Source: Oligoflexia bacterium (GTDB lineage: Bacteria; Bdellovibrionota; UBA1018). From it: a stretch of DNA of 36,654 nt. Position numbers and translations under genes: made by a program. The first letter of the stretch is position 1. Each line of letters opens with the position of its first letter. Below, piece after piece: positions 1-7,290 of this stretch. The DNA is taken from positions 1 through 36,654 of the forward strand of contig CAITVN010000063.1 of the NCBI GenBank assembly GCA_903895855.1. The letters are read 5' to 3'. A model generated the notes under the pieces. That model was not told the origin of the DNA and made no database searches. It saw only the letters and a program-made list of their open reading frames with translations.

Positions 1-108
1 AAAAAAAAGGTCCTTGCCAATCCAGAAAAATTCACTCCGTACGCCTTCGCTCAGTATGTCGAAAAGAGAAAAACTACTCTGAACTCATTGCCGACTGAAG
101 AAACCTAA
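1..108 (+). CDS. C-terminal end of an unidentified protein (partial)
   Basis: An open frame enters from the left edge in frame 1 and ends at the TAA at 106-108, giving 35 residues that finish in LPTEET. The stretch is lysine-rich and hydrophilic. No start lies in the window and the fragment is too short to assign to a family. It could be a chance open frame, but the codon use looks ordinary and the next 400 bases hold no convincing gene, which fits a real gene ending here. Confidence 0.5.
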   Translation, partial: KKKVLANPEKFTPYAFAQYVEKRKTTLNSLPTEET

Positions 109-536
109 AACACCATCGACAGTGCTAGATGGAGTGGATACTTCTCGAGCTGCTCTTGCAAGGCTTGTCCGGCACGGGCCGCCCCAATTCCACATTCTGC
201 ACGCGGGATGTGGGTTAGGAATGCGATACTTAACAAGACGACGAGGGCTCGAATCAAACTCATGTTGTTCACCAATCCTTGGAGTTTGGCCAGCTTTGCA
301 TTTCTGCCTAATCTTAGGAAGAGTTAAGCTTGGCCCCCTTAATTGTACTTTGGCAGCTATTTGATTTCAACGGCTGATATCGGTGATCTCGAACAGGTAA
401 CGGGTAAACATTCGATAGATTTTACCGACCTGCGTTTGCGTGACCCAGCTGATTAATGGTAGTTTCAGACATTTGTCGGCCTTGGTAAGGCATACGTCCA
501 ATCGACTTTTTTCAAAAAAAGCCGAGAGTAAAGTTC
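109..536. other. Intergenic region with no recognisable gene
   Basis: 428 bases lie between the partial gene and the cytochrome b gene. An 80-codon open frame at 122-364 starts with GTG, has no homology I recognise and is rich in Cys, His and Arg in a way typical of chance frames, so I do not call it. I looked for tRNA, terminators and long inverted repeats and saw none. The promoter of the cytochrome cluster probably lies in the last 150 bases, but no convincing -35/-10 pair is visible. Confidence 0.4.
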
Positions 537-1178
537 ATGCCGACGAAAATCACTTTCGAAAGTAAGCGGGTATACGGTGCGGTTCAACGCTTGTTGCACT
601 TGAGTGTGGCTGGCGCGGTTCTAGTGCTCATGATCACGGGTTGGGGAGCTCAGCTGCTTGAAAATAGACAAGTGTTGAGAGCGACTTCGAAGGTTCATCT
701 CATTTCAGGCTACTTACTTTTAGCCCTTCTCGCGCTGAGAGTGCTCTGGGGAGTGGTGGGGCCTGCAAGTGCCCGGTCGGGTGATTTTTGGCACCCCCAT
801 CAGTGGCGTCTTGCTTTGTTTAACCAGATGAAGCCCGCATTTCGCTGGGGACACGATGTGCGTGCGAGTGCCGCGTACCTTGTCGTCTACCTTGCGATGC
901 TTGGCCTGTCGTTCACCGGGCTTGGCCTTGCGGCGACTGAACACGATCAAGGTTTTACTGATTTTTTGCGCTCGTGGTTCGATGACGTTCGACTGGGTGA
1001 GTGGTTCGAAGGCATTCACGAAGTTTTGGCTTTAGGGGTCGCACTTTTTGTTTTCGTTCACCTTTTGGCCCTATGGCTTCACGAGCGATTTGAGCGCACG
1101 CCCAAGATTCAATCGATGTTTACTGGATTTCAATACAAACCCATTCAAGGAGAACAATTAAATGACGAAATTAAATAA
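537..1178 (+). CDS. Cytochrome b561 family membrane protein
   Basis: A 213-residue inner-membrane dihaem cytochrome b of the bacterial b561/Ni-Fe-hydrogenase b-subunit superfamily. Four membrane segments are visible, at about 20-40, 50-73, 107-130 and 160-184. The histidines expected to hold haem are H21, H54, H161 and H175, in the first, second and fourth segments. The start at 537 follows a GAGAG about 9 bases upstream. No hydrogenase genes are nearby. The two downstream genes encode an SHP-type and a dihaem cytochrome c, so this is the cytochrome b of that known three-gene arrangement. It presumably passes quinol electrons to the periplasmic dihaem protein. It overlaps the next gene by 17 bases, which suggests translational coupling. 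Confidence 0.88.
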   Translation: MPTKITFESKRVYGAVQRLLHLSVAGAVLVLMITGWGAQLLENRQVLRATSKVHLISGYLLLALLALRVLWGVVGPASARSGDFWHPHQWRLALFNQMKPAFRWGHDVRASAAYLVVYLAMLGLSFTGLGLAATEHDQGFTDFLRSWFDDVRLGEWFEGIHEVLALGVALFVFVHLLALWLHERFERTPKIQSMFTGFQYKPIQGEQLNDEIK

Positions 1179-1605
1179 CAAGAACGTAATTCAGTTGGCC
1201 ATGCAAATAATGAGTTTGGCGACCGTTTGGCACTTTATTGAAAGTCAAAGTATTGCTGGCGAGGTAGCACAGATTTTGGGCTCATACGAAGTTCAAGCAA
1301 AAAAAGAAAATCCAAAATTTGCCGGGTTTTCTGCTGCTCATGGTGACACGTTCTTTCACGCGAAGTTTGGCCCAGAAAAAAAGAGTTGCACCACTTGTCA
1401 CACTTCAGACGCGAAAGCAGTTGGGCGCACTCGGGCCAATAAAGACATTCAGCCGATGGCGCCTGCAGTGAATGCTGAGCGATTGACTGATCAGGCAAAA
1501 GTTGAGAAATGGTTCGTTCGTAATTGCCAAGATGTACTTGCTCGCAACTGTAGTGCTCAAGAAAAAGGCGATTTTGTCGCCTACCTGGTCTCGATTCAAC
1601 CCTAA
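1162..1605 (+). CDS. SHP-like monohaem cytochrome c (DUF1924)
   Basis: A 147-residue exported cytochrome c. One haem motif, CTTCH, sits at 76-80. The C-terminal part, with KWFVRNC and the AQEKGD segment, is the characteristic end of the DUF1924/sphaeroides haem protein family. C122 and C130 are placed to form the disulfide known in SHP. In the family the sixth haem ligand is an Asn that leaves on reduction, so the reduced protein can bind O2 or other small ligands; its physiological substrate is unsettled. The N-terminal 32 residues are a rather weak signal peptide. The start is preceded by AAGGAGA and overlaps the cytochrome b stop. It is flanked by the cytochrome b and dihaem partners. Confidence 0.85.
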   Translation: MTKLNNKNVIQLAMQIMSLATVWHFIESQSIAGEVAQILGSYEVQAKKENPKFAGFSAAHGDTFFHAKFGPEKKSCTTCHTSDAKAVGRTRANKDIQPMAPAVNAERLTDQAKVEKWFVRNCQDVLARNCSAQEKGDFVAYLVSIQP

Positions 1606-1644
1606 TAGAAAAACCTGAACGAATAACACAAGAGAAGGAACACA

Positions 1645-2310
1645 ATGAAAACAAATAAAAAAGAAATTCTCACCCAGGCTCTCATGGCGATCGCAGTGGT
1701 CGCAACAGTAGGAATGCTTCGCAATACCTGGGTCGTCATGGCCGATGATGACGACGATGAGGGTGACGATCATCACGAACGAAGCAGTAGACGAGAGTTG
1801 ACCCCTTTGGTTTCGGCATCAGGCCAGCCGACCACACAAGCCGTAGGGGCCCTGGTCGTCGGACTCACCAAATGGAAATCAGAGTGCAGTAGCTGCCACC
1901 AACTCTATCACCCGGGGCTGCTACCCGAACGTTCATGGCGAAAAATGATGGGTAGCCTGCAATCGCATTTCGGTGAGAGCGCAGCGCTTGATGATCTGAC
2001 CAAGAACGAAATTACCTCGTTTTTAGTGAGTCAAAGTGCTGATCATTCAACTGCGAGACGATCGTCAAAAATTGCGAGTGCCATTCCGACTAGCGAAACT
2101 CCGCTTCGGTTTAGCGATTCTTACTATTTTAAACGCAAGCACCATGAAGTTTCGGCAGATGTTTTCAAACGACCAAAAGTGGGAAGTGCTGCCAATTGCC
2201 TTGCTTGCCATGCCGGAGCCGAGTCAGGTGTTTATTCTGAGCACCAAGTAAAGATTCCGGGGCCTGGACCGGTTCCGGTGGCGACCACCCCACCAAAAAA
2301 GGGAAAATAA
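1645..2310 (+). CDS. Dihaem cytochrome c (DHC family)
   Basis: A 221-residue periplasmic protein with two haem motifs, CSSCH at 81-85 and CLACH at 185-189. These sit in the context typical of the DHC family: the YHPGLLPERSW segment after the first haem and the ANCLACHAGAE segment at the second. A hydrophobic signal segment at 12-33 is followed by an acidic and histidine-rich run (34-44) that the family often carries after the cleavage site. A good ribosome site, AAGGAAC, precedes the ATG. In the Rhodobacter sphaeroides prototype, DHC donates electrons to SHP, and the same set is complete here. The gene converges on the MCE gene with only 7 bases between stops. Confidence 0.87.
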   Translation: MKTNKKEILTQALMAIAVVATVGMLRNTWVVMADDDDDEGDDHHERSSRRELTPLVSASGQPTTQAVGALVVGLTKWKSECSSCHQLYHPGLLPERSWRKMMGSLQSHFGESAALDDLTKNEITSFLVSQSADHSTARRSSKIASAIPTSETPLRFSDSYYFKRKHHEVSADVFKRPKVGSAANCLACHAGAESGVYSEHQVKIPGPGPVPVATTPPKKGK

Positions 2311-2317
2311 ATGGTAT

Positions 2318-3148
2318 TCAGAACATCTGAACTTTAACGCCTTCTTTTTGTAAGAAAGTTCTAATGGTCTTTGAGTCTAGTGGCTCAAGTCGCTGCAAGA
2401 GATCGTACAAAAGGGTCAGGGTCTTTTGCCCTTCTACCGTGTGCACCTTTTGTGTGACTTTTCTCACGTCTTCGGTGAGTAGAACTAGGTTGTTGATTAG
2501 TTTTGAAAGGTCAGTCTTGAATAAAGCACTCTTGTCAACCCAGGCTAGGGTCTGATTGAGGCTGCCGCTTAATTTATAAATTAGCTCAATAGATTTAGTG
2601 ATATCGCCTTTGTTTTCGTCGACCATTTCAACAATCTTTCCGGCGAGGTTGAAGCTTTGCGAAATTAACTGGTCAAGCCTTGGGGGGTCGATTCCGGCCA
2701 CCATTTGGCCGTCGCGTAAGTGCTCTGATGAGACGCTGCCAGGAGTGACTTCGATGTAACGTTCTCCGATGATTCCGGCGAGATTGATGTAAAATCGGCT
2801 GTCTTGCTTGACTCCTACTGCTGCGTCTTTTCGTATCGAGACCCTGATTTTCAAGGGCACAATCGATTTCTCAGTGGCGGTGCCATCGGCGCTCCCGGGT
2901 TCTTTCTTTGCGACAGTACTGGGGTCGACCGGCTGAAAAAACTCAATTTGCTCAACTCGGCCCACTTTAATGCCAGACACTCTGACGGGTGACCCCACTT
3001 CGATGCCTCCAGCAAAATTGTAAGTGACGTAAAACTCGATGCTTTGACGAAAAGGGTTTTGTATTCCGATGATCCAGGCGAATATTCCCGCCAGCACCCC
3101 AGCTCCCAATACCAATCCACCTACTTTTGCTTCGTTTGACAGCTTCAT
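2318..3148 (-). CDS. mlaD: MCE-domain (MlaD-family) lipid-transport protein
   Basis: A 276-residue protein with one N-terminal membrane anchor (about 12-30) and a single MCE domain (about 36-150). It keeps the GxxVRxxGIxVG and GIIGERYIEVTPG segments that mark the domain and its pore-loop region. About 20 extra Pro/Lys/Ser-rich residues interrupt the domain near residues 73-95. The C-terminal 110 residues look helical. MCE proteins form hexamers that carry lipids across the periplasm and bind an MlaE/MlaF ABC core. No MlaE or MlaF gene is adjacent; two of each lie about 5 kb away at 8108-11165, on the same strand. Partnership with those genes is inferred, not shown. Confidence 0.88.
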   Translation of the reverse strand: MKLSNEAKVGGLVLGAGVLAGIFAWIIGIQNPFRQSIEFYVTYNFAGGIEVGSPVRVSGIKVGRVEQIEFFQPVDPSTVAKKEPGSADGTATEKSIVPLKIRVSIRKDAAVGVKQDSRFYINLAGIIGERYIEVTPGSVSSEHLRDGQMVAGIDPPRLDQLISQSFNLAGKIVEMVDENKGDITKSIELIYKLSGSLNQTLAWVDKSALFKTDLSKLINNLVLLTEDVRKVTQKVHTVEGQKTLTLLYDLLQRLEPLDSKTIRTFLQKEGVKVQMF

Positions 3149-3251
3149 CTTGAAGTTGGGTTTCCTTTTTTCTTATTATGACGCACCTGGTATCGGAAAT
3201 CTCGGTAATCTTCAGATTTTTTTTACCGGGGGGGTTCTTATTCTAACTCAA

Positions 3252-3260
3252 TGTGATAAT
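3252..3260 (+). promoter_or_regulatory. Possible extended -10 promoter element
   Basis: TGTGATAAT reads as an extended -10 (TG, one base, then GATAAT, five of six matches to consensus). It lies 26 bases before the start codon of the thioredoxin-fold gene at 3287. No good -35 hexamer is visible, which an extended -10 can tolerate. It sits in the divergent gap facing the MCE gene. Confidence 0.4.
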
Positions 3261-3286
3261 TCTCGCCCTTAAGGAGAGATAAATAA

Positions 3287-3865
3287 ATGAGCCAATTGTG
3301 TTTAGCAGGTTTTTCTCGTGTTTTTGGAAGTTCTAGAGGTGCCAGAGGTTTGGCGGTTACCCAAGTGATCGTTAGTTTCGTCGCACTCAGTATGTCGTTG
3401 GTAAGCGTCAGTGCTCAAGCTGCACCGATTACCGTTGGTGATCAAGCACCCGATGTGGTCTTGATGAAAGTCGTTCCGAACACCGGAGACGTTCGTGCTT
3501 CGATTTTGGCACGCAATGAGGGCACTGAATTTGTCATGATTGAATTCTTTACCACTTCTTGCCAGTTTTGTGGACTCAACCTACCGATCATCAGTCGGTT
3601 GGCAAAAGACAACGAAGCGAAGCTCACCACGCTGACGATCGGTTTAGATCGAAACGAGCCAGCGTTGAGAGAGTACATTGTTGAGCACAGTGATCTGATT
3701 CATTTTGCTGTTGGTTTAGATCTCGATCGTGATGCCAAACGCGCCTACGGGATTGCTGCGGTTCCGACGACTTTTGTGATCAACAAAGAGAATAAAGTGG
3801 TTTTGCACTTTGTTGGCCTTTTGTCTGACGAAGACCAGGCTCAAATCAAGGATCTTTTGAAGTGA
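3287..3865 (+). CDS. Exported thioredoxin-fold (TlpA/redoxin) protein
   Basis: A 192-residue envelope protein. A signal segment at about 22-46 ends in an AQA-A cleavage site. The thioredoxin fold follows, with the active-site pair C92-QF-C95 and a cis-proline loop AVPTTF near the C-terminus. Such proteins reduce or isomerise disulfides in the periplasm using electrons from a CcdA/DsbD membrane protein, and a CcdA-like gene is present at 6512. The start is supported by AAGGAGA about 10 bases upstream. A strong terminator follows at 3911, so this gene may be expressed separately from the rest of the thiol-redox cluster. Confidence 0.87.
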   Translation: MSQLCLAGFSRVFGSSRGARGLAVTQVIVSFVALSMSLVSVSAQAAPITVGDQAPDVVLMKVVPNTGDVRASILARNEGTEFVMIEFFTTSCQFCGLNLPIISRLAKDNEAKLTTLTIGLDRNEPALREYIVEHSDLIHFAVGLDLDRDAKRAYGIAAVPTTFVINKENKVVLHFVGLLSDEDQAQIKDLLK

Positions 3866-3910
3866 GCGAATGCAAATTGTATTAAGTCTAAGAGACTGAT
3901 TCGGTTTTAC

Positions 3911-3948
3911 AATCCCAGCGAGGGCGAAAGTTCTGGCTGGGATTTTTA
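3911..3948 (+). terminator. Rho-independent terminator
   Basis: A 9-base perfect stem, AATCCCAGC at 3911-3919 with GCTGGGATT at 3936-3944, has a 16-base loop and runs into TTTTT. It lies 45 bases past the stop of the thioredoxin-fold gene and only 25 bases before the next gene, so it divides the cluster into two transcription units or acts as a partial read-through point. Confidence 0.8.
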
Positions 3949-3972
3949 TTAGCCAACTAGGGAGCTATTCAA

Positions 3973-4212
3973 GTGATTTCATCTAAATTCTTACTGAGTG
4001 TTTTGGTTTTCGTTATTTTTCAAGTGACGGGTTCTGGCTGCGCTGAAAATTCATTCTTGGTAACTCGGGCCGAGCTTGATCGGTCAACCGTGAATAAGCC
4101 AGCCATGGATCTTCGAACTCGGCAGACGCCGAAACAAGTGGCGGGCCTCAGCTCGTTTGGATCTTTGTCTGACACGACCTCATCGAGTGGGTGTACTGTA
4201 TGCGCGCACTAA
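3973..4212 (+). CDS. Small lipoprotein with C-terminal CxxC tail (DUF4266-like)
   Basis: A 79-residue protein with a signal peptide and lipobox TGSGC, giving a mature lipidated peptide of about 57 residues. It ends in GCTVCAH, so a CxxC pair and a histidine lie at the extreme C-terminus. The start is GTG with GGGAG upstream. The size, the lipobox and the Cys tail resemble DUF4266 small lipoproteins, which from memory occur beside TlpA-like and DUF3570 barrel genes. The match is by overall pattern only, and the Gly-rich end typical of DUF4266 is absent. The gene overlaps the barrel gene that follows. The tail could be a substrate of the nearby thiol-redox proteins or bind a metal. Confidence 0.68.
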   Translation: MISSKFLLSVLVFVIFQVTGSGCAENSFLVTRAELDRSTVNKPAMDLRTRQTPKQVAGLSSFGSLSDTTSSSGCTVCAH

Positions 4213-5279
4213 AACGAATGGTTCTCATTGGGTTTGTGCTGTCATTTGCCACCTCTGCGTGGGCTGCACAGTCGGTAGGTTTAGTCGTCTCTCAAACGAG
4301 CCAAACGTTAAACGTGAGTGAGATTGAAAAGAAGACCTCTTCGACAGTACAAGATTTTTCTTATCGAATTGAAGACGTTTCGAGAGCGATCACGAGTGCG
4401 ACCTCGGGTAAGTTGAACTACTCTGGTGATGTCATTTTGAGTCAGCCTGATTATTCAGGTGTTTTACTTCGGCAGCGAAATGGTAAGACCGTGGCTCTTT
4501 CTTTAGAAAAGAAGACTGAATCTAAATTGTCTCAGGCTCTTGAATTTGAACGTAGTGGGTTGAGCTCGCAACTCAAATGGACCGGAAATGTGTCAGAGTC
4601 TCCTTATTCAACTCAGGCTGCAGGATTGAGATTTGAAAAAAAACTTTTTGATTCAGCCACTATTGTCGCACTTTCAGGTGGCCTTCTGTTGCAGCATCAG
4701 CCGAAGTCTACATATGTGAATAGTGAGTTTGAGACCGTTTTTCGCCCCTCGTTGGTTCATGGCAATGAGATTGTCGCCTCGATCGATCAGTTGCTCACTG
4801 AGGAGTTGAAAGTGGCTCTTGATCTGAAATCGGGTCAAAGAGTTGAAGAGCGACCCCGGTATTATGGTTTTTCTCTCGCCTCAGCATTTGCTCTTACCTC
4901 GGGGTTGACGGTGGGCATTCGAAGCGAATACGTTTTTGAGCCTGAGTCAACTTTCGCCTCTTCAACTGGCGCCAATGGGGTCGGTAGCACTGCTCGCTTA
5001 TACAATGAGCGAGGAGCGCTTTCTTATTTTTCTCCTGAGTTGAGTCTTAGTTACGAACCCAGGTACGATTGGCTGGTTACGGCTAGTTATGGTCTCGGAA
5101 TTGAGCGTGAGCTAGATTTGGCCACTGCCACTAAGATTCAATTGGGAACCGATCAATTTGGTTTGGGCATCAAATACATTAAAACTCATTTCGAAGTGTC
5201 TGCGATGGGGGCTTATCTGATCACGAATCAAAGCACCTCACAGGTTCTTTGGTCAGGAGGATTGCTGTGGAGAATTTAA
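4200..5279 (+). CDS. Predicted outer-membrane beta-barrel protein (DUF3570-like)
   Basis: A 359-residue protein from the ATG at 4200; an in-frame GTG at 4191 is less likely. A standard signal peptide ends in AWA-A. The mature part is a series of alternating polar and hydrophobic strands of 9-12 residues with short turns, ending in LLWRI, which resembles the C-terminal strand signal of outer-membrane barrels. It starts inside the end of the small lipoprotein gene (13-base overlap) and is followed within its own end by the next lipoprotein gene. The neighbourhood of TlpA proteins and a Cys lipoprotein recalls DUF3570 loci. No catalytic motif is seen, and substrate and role are unknown. Confidence 0.72.
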   Translation: MRALKRMVLIGFVLSFATSAWAAQSVGLVVSQTSQTLNVSEIEKKTSSTVQDFSYRIEDVSRAITSATSGKLNYSGDVILSQPDYSGVLLRQRNGKTVALSLEKKTESKLSQALEFERSGLSSQLKWTGNVSESPYSTQAAGLRFEKKLFDSATIVALSGGLLLQHQPKSTYVNSEFETVFRPSLVHGNEIVASIDQLLTEELKVALDLKSGQRVEERPRYYGFSLASAFALTSGLTVGIRSEYVFEPESTFASSTGANGVGSTARLYNERGALSYFSPELSLSYEPRYDWLVTASYGLGIERELDLATATKIQLGTDQFGLGIKYIKTHFEVSAMGAYLITNQSTSQVLWSGGLLWRI

Positions 5280-5995
5280 TCAAAAGGTTGGTTCTGCTTG
5301 CTTTGGCAAGCCTGTTGAGTTCGGGCTGCCTCGGTTCGTCGCTTTCAAAAAAGATTGCAGTCGATGGGGTAGTCGTTTCTGGGCCTGAGAATTCAAAAAC
5401 GAGTTCTTCTGATGAACCACCAACGGTTCCCACCAATACCGAGAGCAATGCGGGAAACCCAGGTTCGAGCAGTTCGGGGGGGGAGCAGAGCGGTTCAGAG
5501 AATCAGGGCAATCAGCCGGTTACTTCTGAGCCAGAAAATACGAACGCAGTGTGGTTAGCTGGCGAAGTGACGGCACTCGATGGTTCGGTGATCCAGCTCA
5601 GTCAGTTTAAATCGAAGAATGTCGTTTTGGTATTTAGTGCCCCGTATTGCGATGTTTGCATGAAAGAAAGTAGCGAAATCATGAAGAGCCTTCGCGAGGC
5701 TTCGCTCTTACCTGACTTTAAGTTGGTTCCTACTAATGCGGTGTTGATGAGTGTGGTGACGGTTGCTGGGGGCGCCACCATCGAAGATGTCGATGATTGG
5801 CTGCCCGGTAATCCGGTTGATTGGCGGGTCACCTACGGCGCGAAGAATGATCTATTTTTGAAGCATTGTTCACCTGAGAAGAAAACTCCTTGTACGGTCA
5901 TTCAAACTGAAAAAGCTGGCATTGTGTATCAAGCGGTTGGGCTCGTTGGCCCAGAGACTATTCAGAGTAAAGTGGGAAAATGGAGATTCAATTAG
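5267..5995 (+). CDS. Thioredoxin-fold lipoprotein
   Basis: 242 residues from the GTG at 5267, chosen because a perfect AGGAGG lies 6 bases upstream; an upstream in-frame TTG at 5249 has no such site. The lipobox LLSSGC puts the lipidated Cys at 21. A Ser/Gly/Glu/Asn-rich linker (about 40-93) leads to a thioredoxin-like domain with APYCDVC (C128, C131). The cis-proline loop reads TPCTV, with a Cys right after the proline and another Cys 9 residues before it, so the domain has four cysteines where most TlpA proteins have two. It overlaps the barrel gene by 13 bases and abuts the next TlpA gene. Confidence 0.82.
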   Translation: MENLIKRLVLLALASLLSSGCLGSSLSKKIAVDGVVVSGPENSKTSSSDEPPTVPTNTESNAGNPGSSSSGGEQSGSENQGNQPVTSEPENTNAVWLAGEVTALDGSVIQLSQFKSKNVVLVFSAPYCDVCMKESSEIMKSLREASLLPDFKLVPTNAVLMSVVTVAGGATIEDVDDWLPGNPVDWRVTYGAKNDLFLKHCSPEKKTPCTVIQTEKAGIVYQAVGLVGPETIQSKVGKWRFN

Positions 5996-6490
5996 ATGAA
6001 TGTTACTAAAATGTTTAAGGGACGCATGCAAAATTTATTTCTTGGACTGGCCTCACTGTTCGTGATCACGATGGTTGCCAACGCCTCTGAACCGCTGGCG
6101 CAGAAGTTAGTTGATCTCAATGGCAAGACGGTTGTTCTTGATAGCGCGAAATCGAAAATGTTGGTGGTTTTTTGGGCGACCTGGTGCCCGGATTGTCGCG
6201 AGAAACTTTCTGATGAGTTGGTTAAACTCAACAAAAATCCTGATGTTGATCTGGTTGCGATTAGTACCGAGTCTGATGGTGAAAAAGTGAAAAAATTTGT
6301 TGAAGGAGAAAAAATTCAGCTTCGAGTGCTGAGAGACCCAGAAAAAGAGTTAAGAAAACAGCTCAAAGTAACGAGTGTTCCTCACTGGGCGGTCTACTCG
6401 CGGCTTGATGGGGCATGGAAAGTCGTTGACTCAGCCCCCGCATTTGAAAAAGACCGTGTTTTGAAAGCGCTTGGGCTCGCCAAGTTTTAG
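5996..6490 (+). CDS. TlpA-like periplasmic thiol-disulfide oxidoreductase
   Basis: 164 residues with a signal peptide (cleavage near ANA-S, residue 30) and a compact thioredoxin fold. The active site is WCPDC (C64, C67) and the cis-proline loop is SVPHW. The ATG directly follows the stop of the preceding lipoprotein gene, so the two are translationally linked. An internal ATG at residue 11 is also possible and would give a shorter signal peptide. It is the third thioredoxin-fold gene of the cluster and lies 21 bases upstream of the CcdA-like gene that would supply electrons. Confidence 0.87.
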   Translation: MNVTKMFKGRMQNLFLGLASLFVITMVANASEPLAQKLVDLNGKTVVLDSAKSKMLVVFWATWCPDCREKLSDELVKLNKNPDVDLVAISTESDGEKVKKFVEGEKIQLRVLRDPEKELRKQLKVTSVPHWAVYSRLDGAWKVVDSAPAFEKDRVLKALGLAKF

Positions 6491-6511
6491 ACGAAAGGTT
6501 GGGCGGTCGCA

Positions 6512-7264
6512 ATGGAAGCTAGTTTGATGATGACACAATTGGTGAGTAGTTTCGGCGCGGGGTTGTTGGCTTCGCTCACGCCTTGCGTGTATCCGCTAGT
6601 GCCGATCACGCTCGGAATGATTGGCGCGAGAACACAGGCTGGTTCTAAATTGCAGACTGCTCAGCGCCTAAGAATTTTTCTTTTTTTCTTGGGGCAGGCC
6701 GCATCTTTTGTGAGTCTGGGTGTGATCGCAGCCACGCTTGGTGAAAGCTTTGGTTTTTCGTCAGAATTCAAGTCGATACGTGTCGCTGTCGGTGTCTTGT
6801 TGATTGTGGCCGGGATCGTTTCGTGGCGTGGCGTCTTGCCGAGTATTGCTTCTAGTTGGAATCGGTTGACAAGTATTTTTGATCTTTCGATGCCAATTGG
6901 TAAAAGTCTAGCGAAAGGGCACCAGCCGGCAGAAGGGGCGGCGAACCCGTCGCAAAAATCTTTTATTCTTTCATTGTTATTGGCCTTTAGTGTTGGCATC
7001 GGTTCGGCCCTAGTGGCTAGCCCGTGCTCTAGTCCAATTTTAGGTGGGGTATTGGCACTCTTAGCTAGCCGTTCGACTCTTTCTTGGGGGGCCACGTTGA
7101 TGTTTGTTTACTCAATGGGGTTCAGTTTACTTTTTCTTGGTCTTGGTTTTGGATTTACCCAATTGTCACGTATTCCGAAATCAGGAGACTGGATGATTTG
7201 GGTGCACAGACTTAGCAGTGCTCTACTAATCGCCACCGGTTTGTTCTGGCTTGTGAGTAATTGA
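6512..7264 (+). CDS. CcdA/DsbD-family membrane thiol-electron transporter
   Basis: A 250-residue inner-membrane protein with six hydrophobic segments arranged as two triplets. Each triplet carries one redox Cys: C25 in TPCVYPL and C172 in ASPCSSP. This is the core of the DsbD beta domain and of CcdA, which moves electrons from cytoplasmic thioredoxin to periplasmic thioredoxin-fold proteins. No periplasmic alpha or gamma domain is fused, so the adjacent TlpA-type proteins (3287, 5267, 5996) are the natural partners. A hydrophilic linker of about 30 residues separates the triplets. The gene ends convergent with the barrel gene at 7291 and I see no clear terminator between them. Confidence 0.88.
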   Translation: MEASLMMTQLVSSFGAGLLASLTPCVYPLVPITLGMIGARTQAGSKLQTAQRLRIFLFFLGQAASFVSLGVIAATLGESFGFSSEFKSIRVAVGVLLIVAGIVSWRGVLPSIASSWNRLTSIFDLSMPIGKSLAKGHQPAEGAANPSQKSFILSLLLAFSVGIGSALVASPCSSPILGGVLALLASRSTLSWGATLMFVYSMGFSLLFLGLGFGFTQLSRIPKSGDWMIWVHRLSSALLIATGLFWLVSN

Positions 7265-7290
7265 GTAAATGGGAATTCTTTGAAAAAACA

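Noticed and set aside
241..270. Possible tRNA T-loop (GGGCTCGAATC)
   Set aside because: No acceptor stem or anticodon arm could be placed around it.
122..364. 80-codon open frame after the partial gene
   Set aside because: GTG start without a ribosome site, odd composition and no family resemblance; probably chance.
537..1178. Reading the cytochrome b as a hydrogenase subunit
   Set aside because: No hydrogenase genes nearby, and SHP and dihaem cytochrome genes follow directly.
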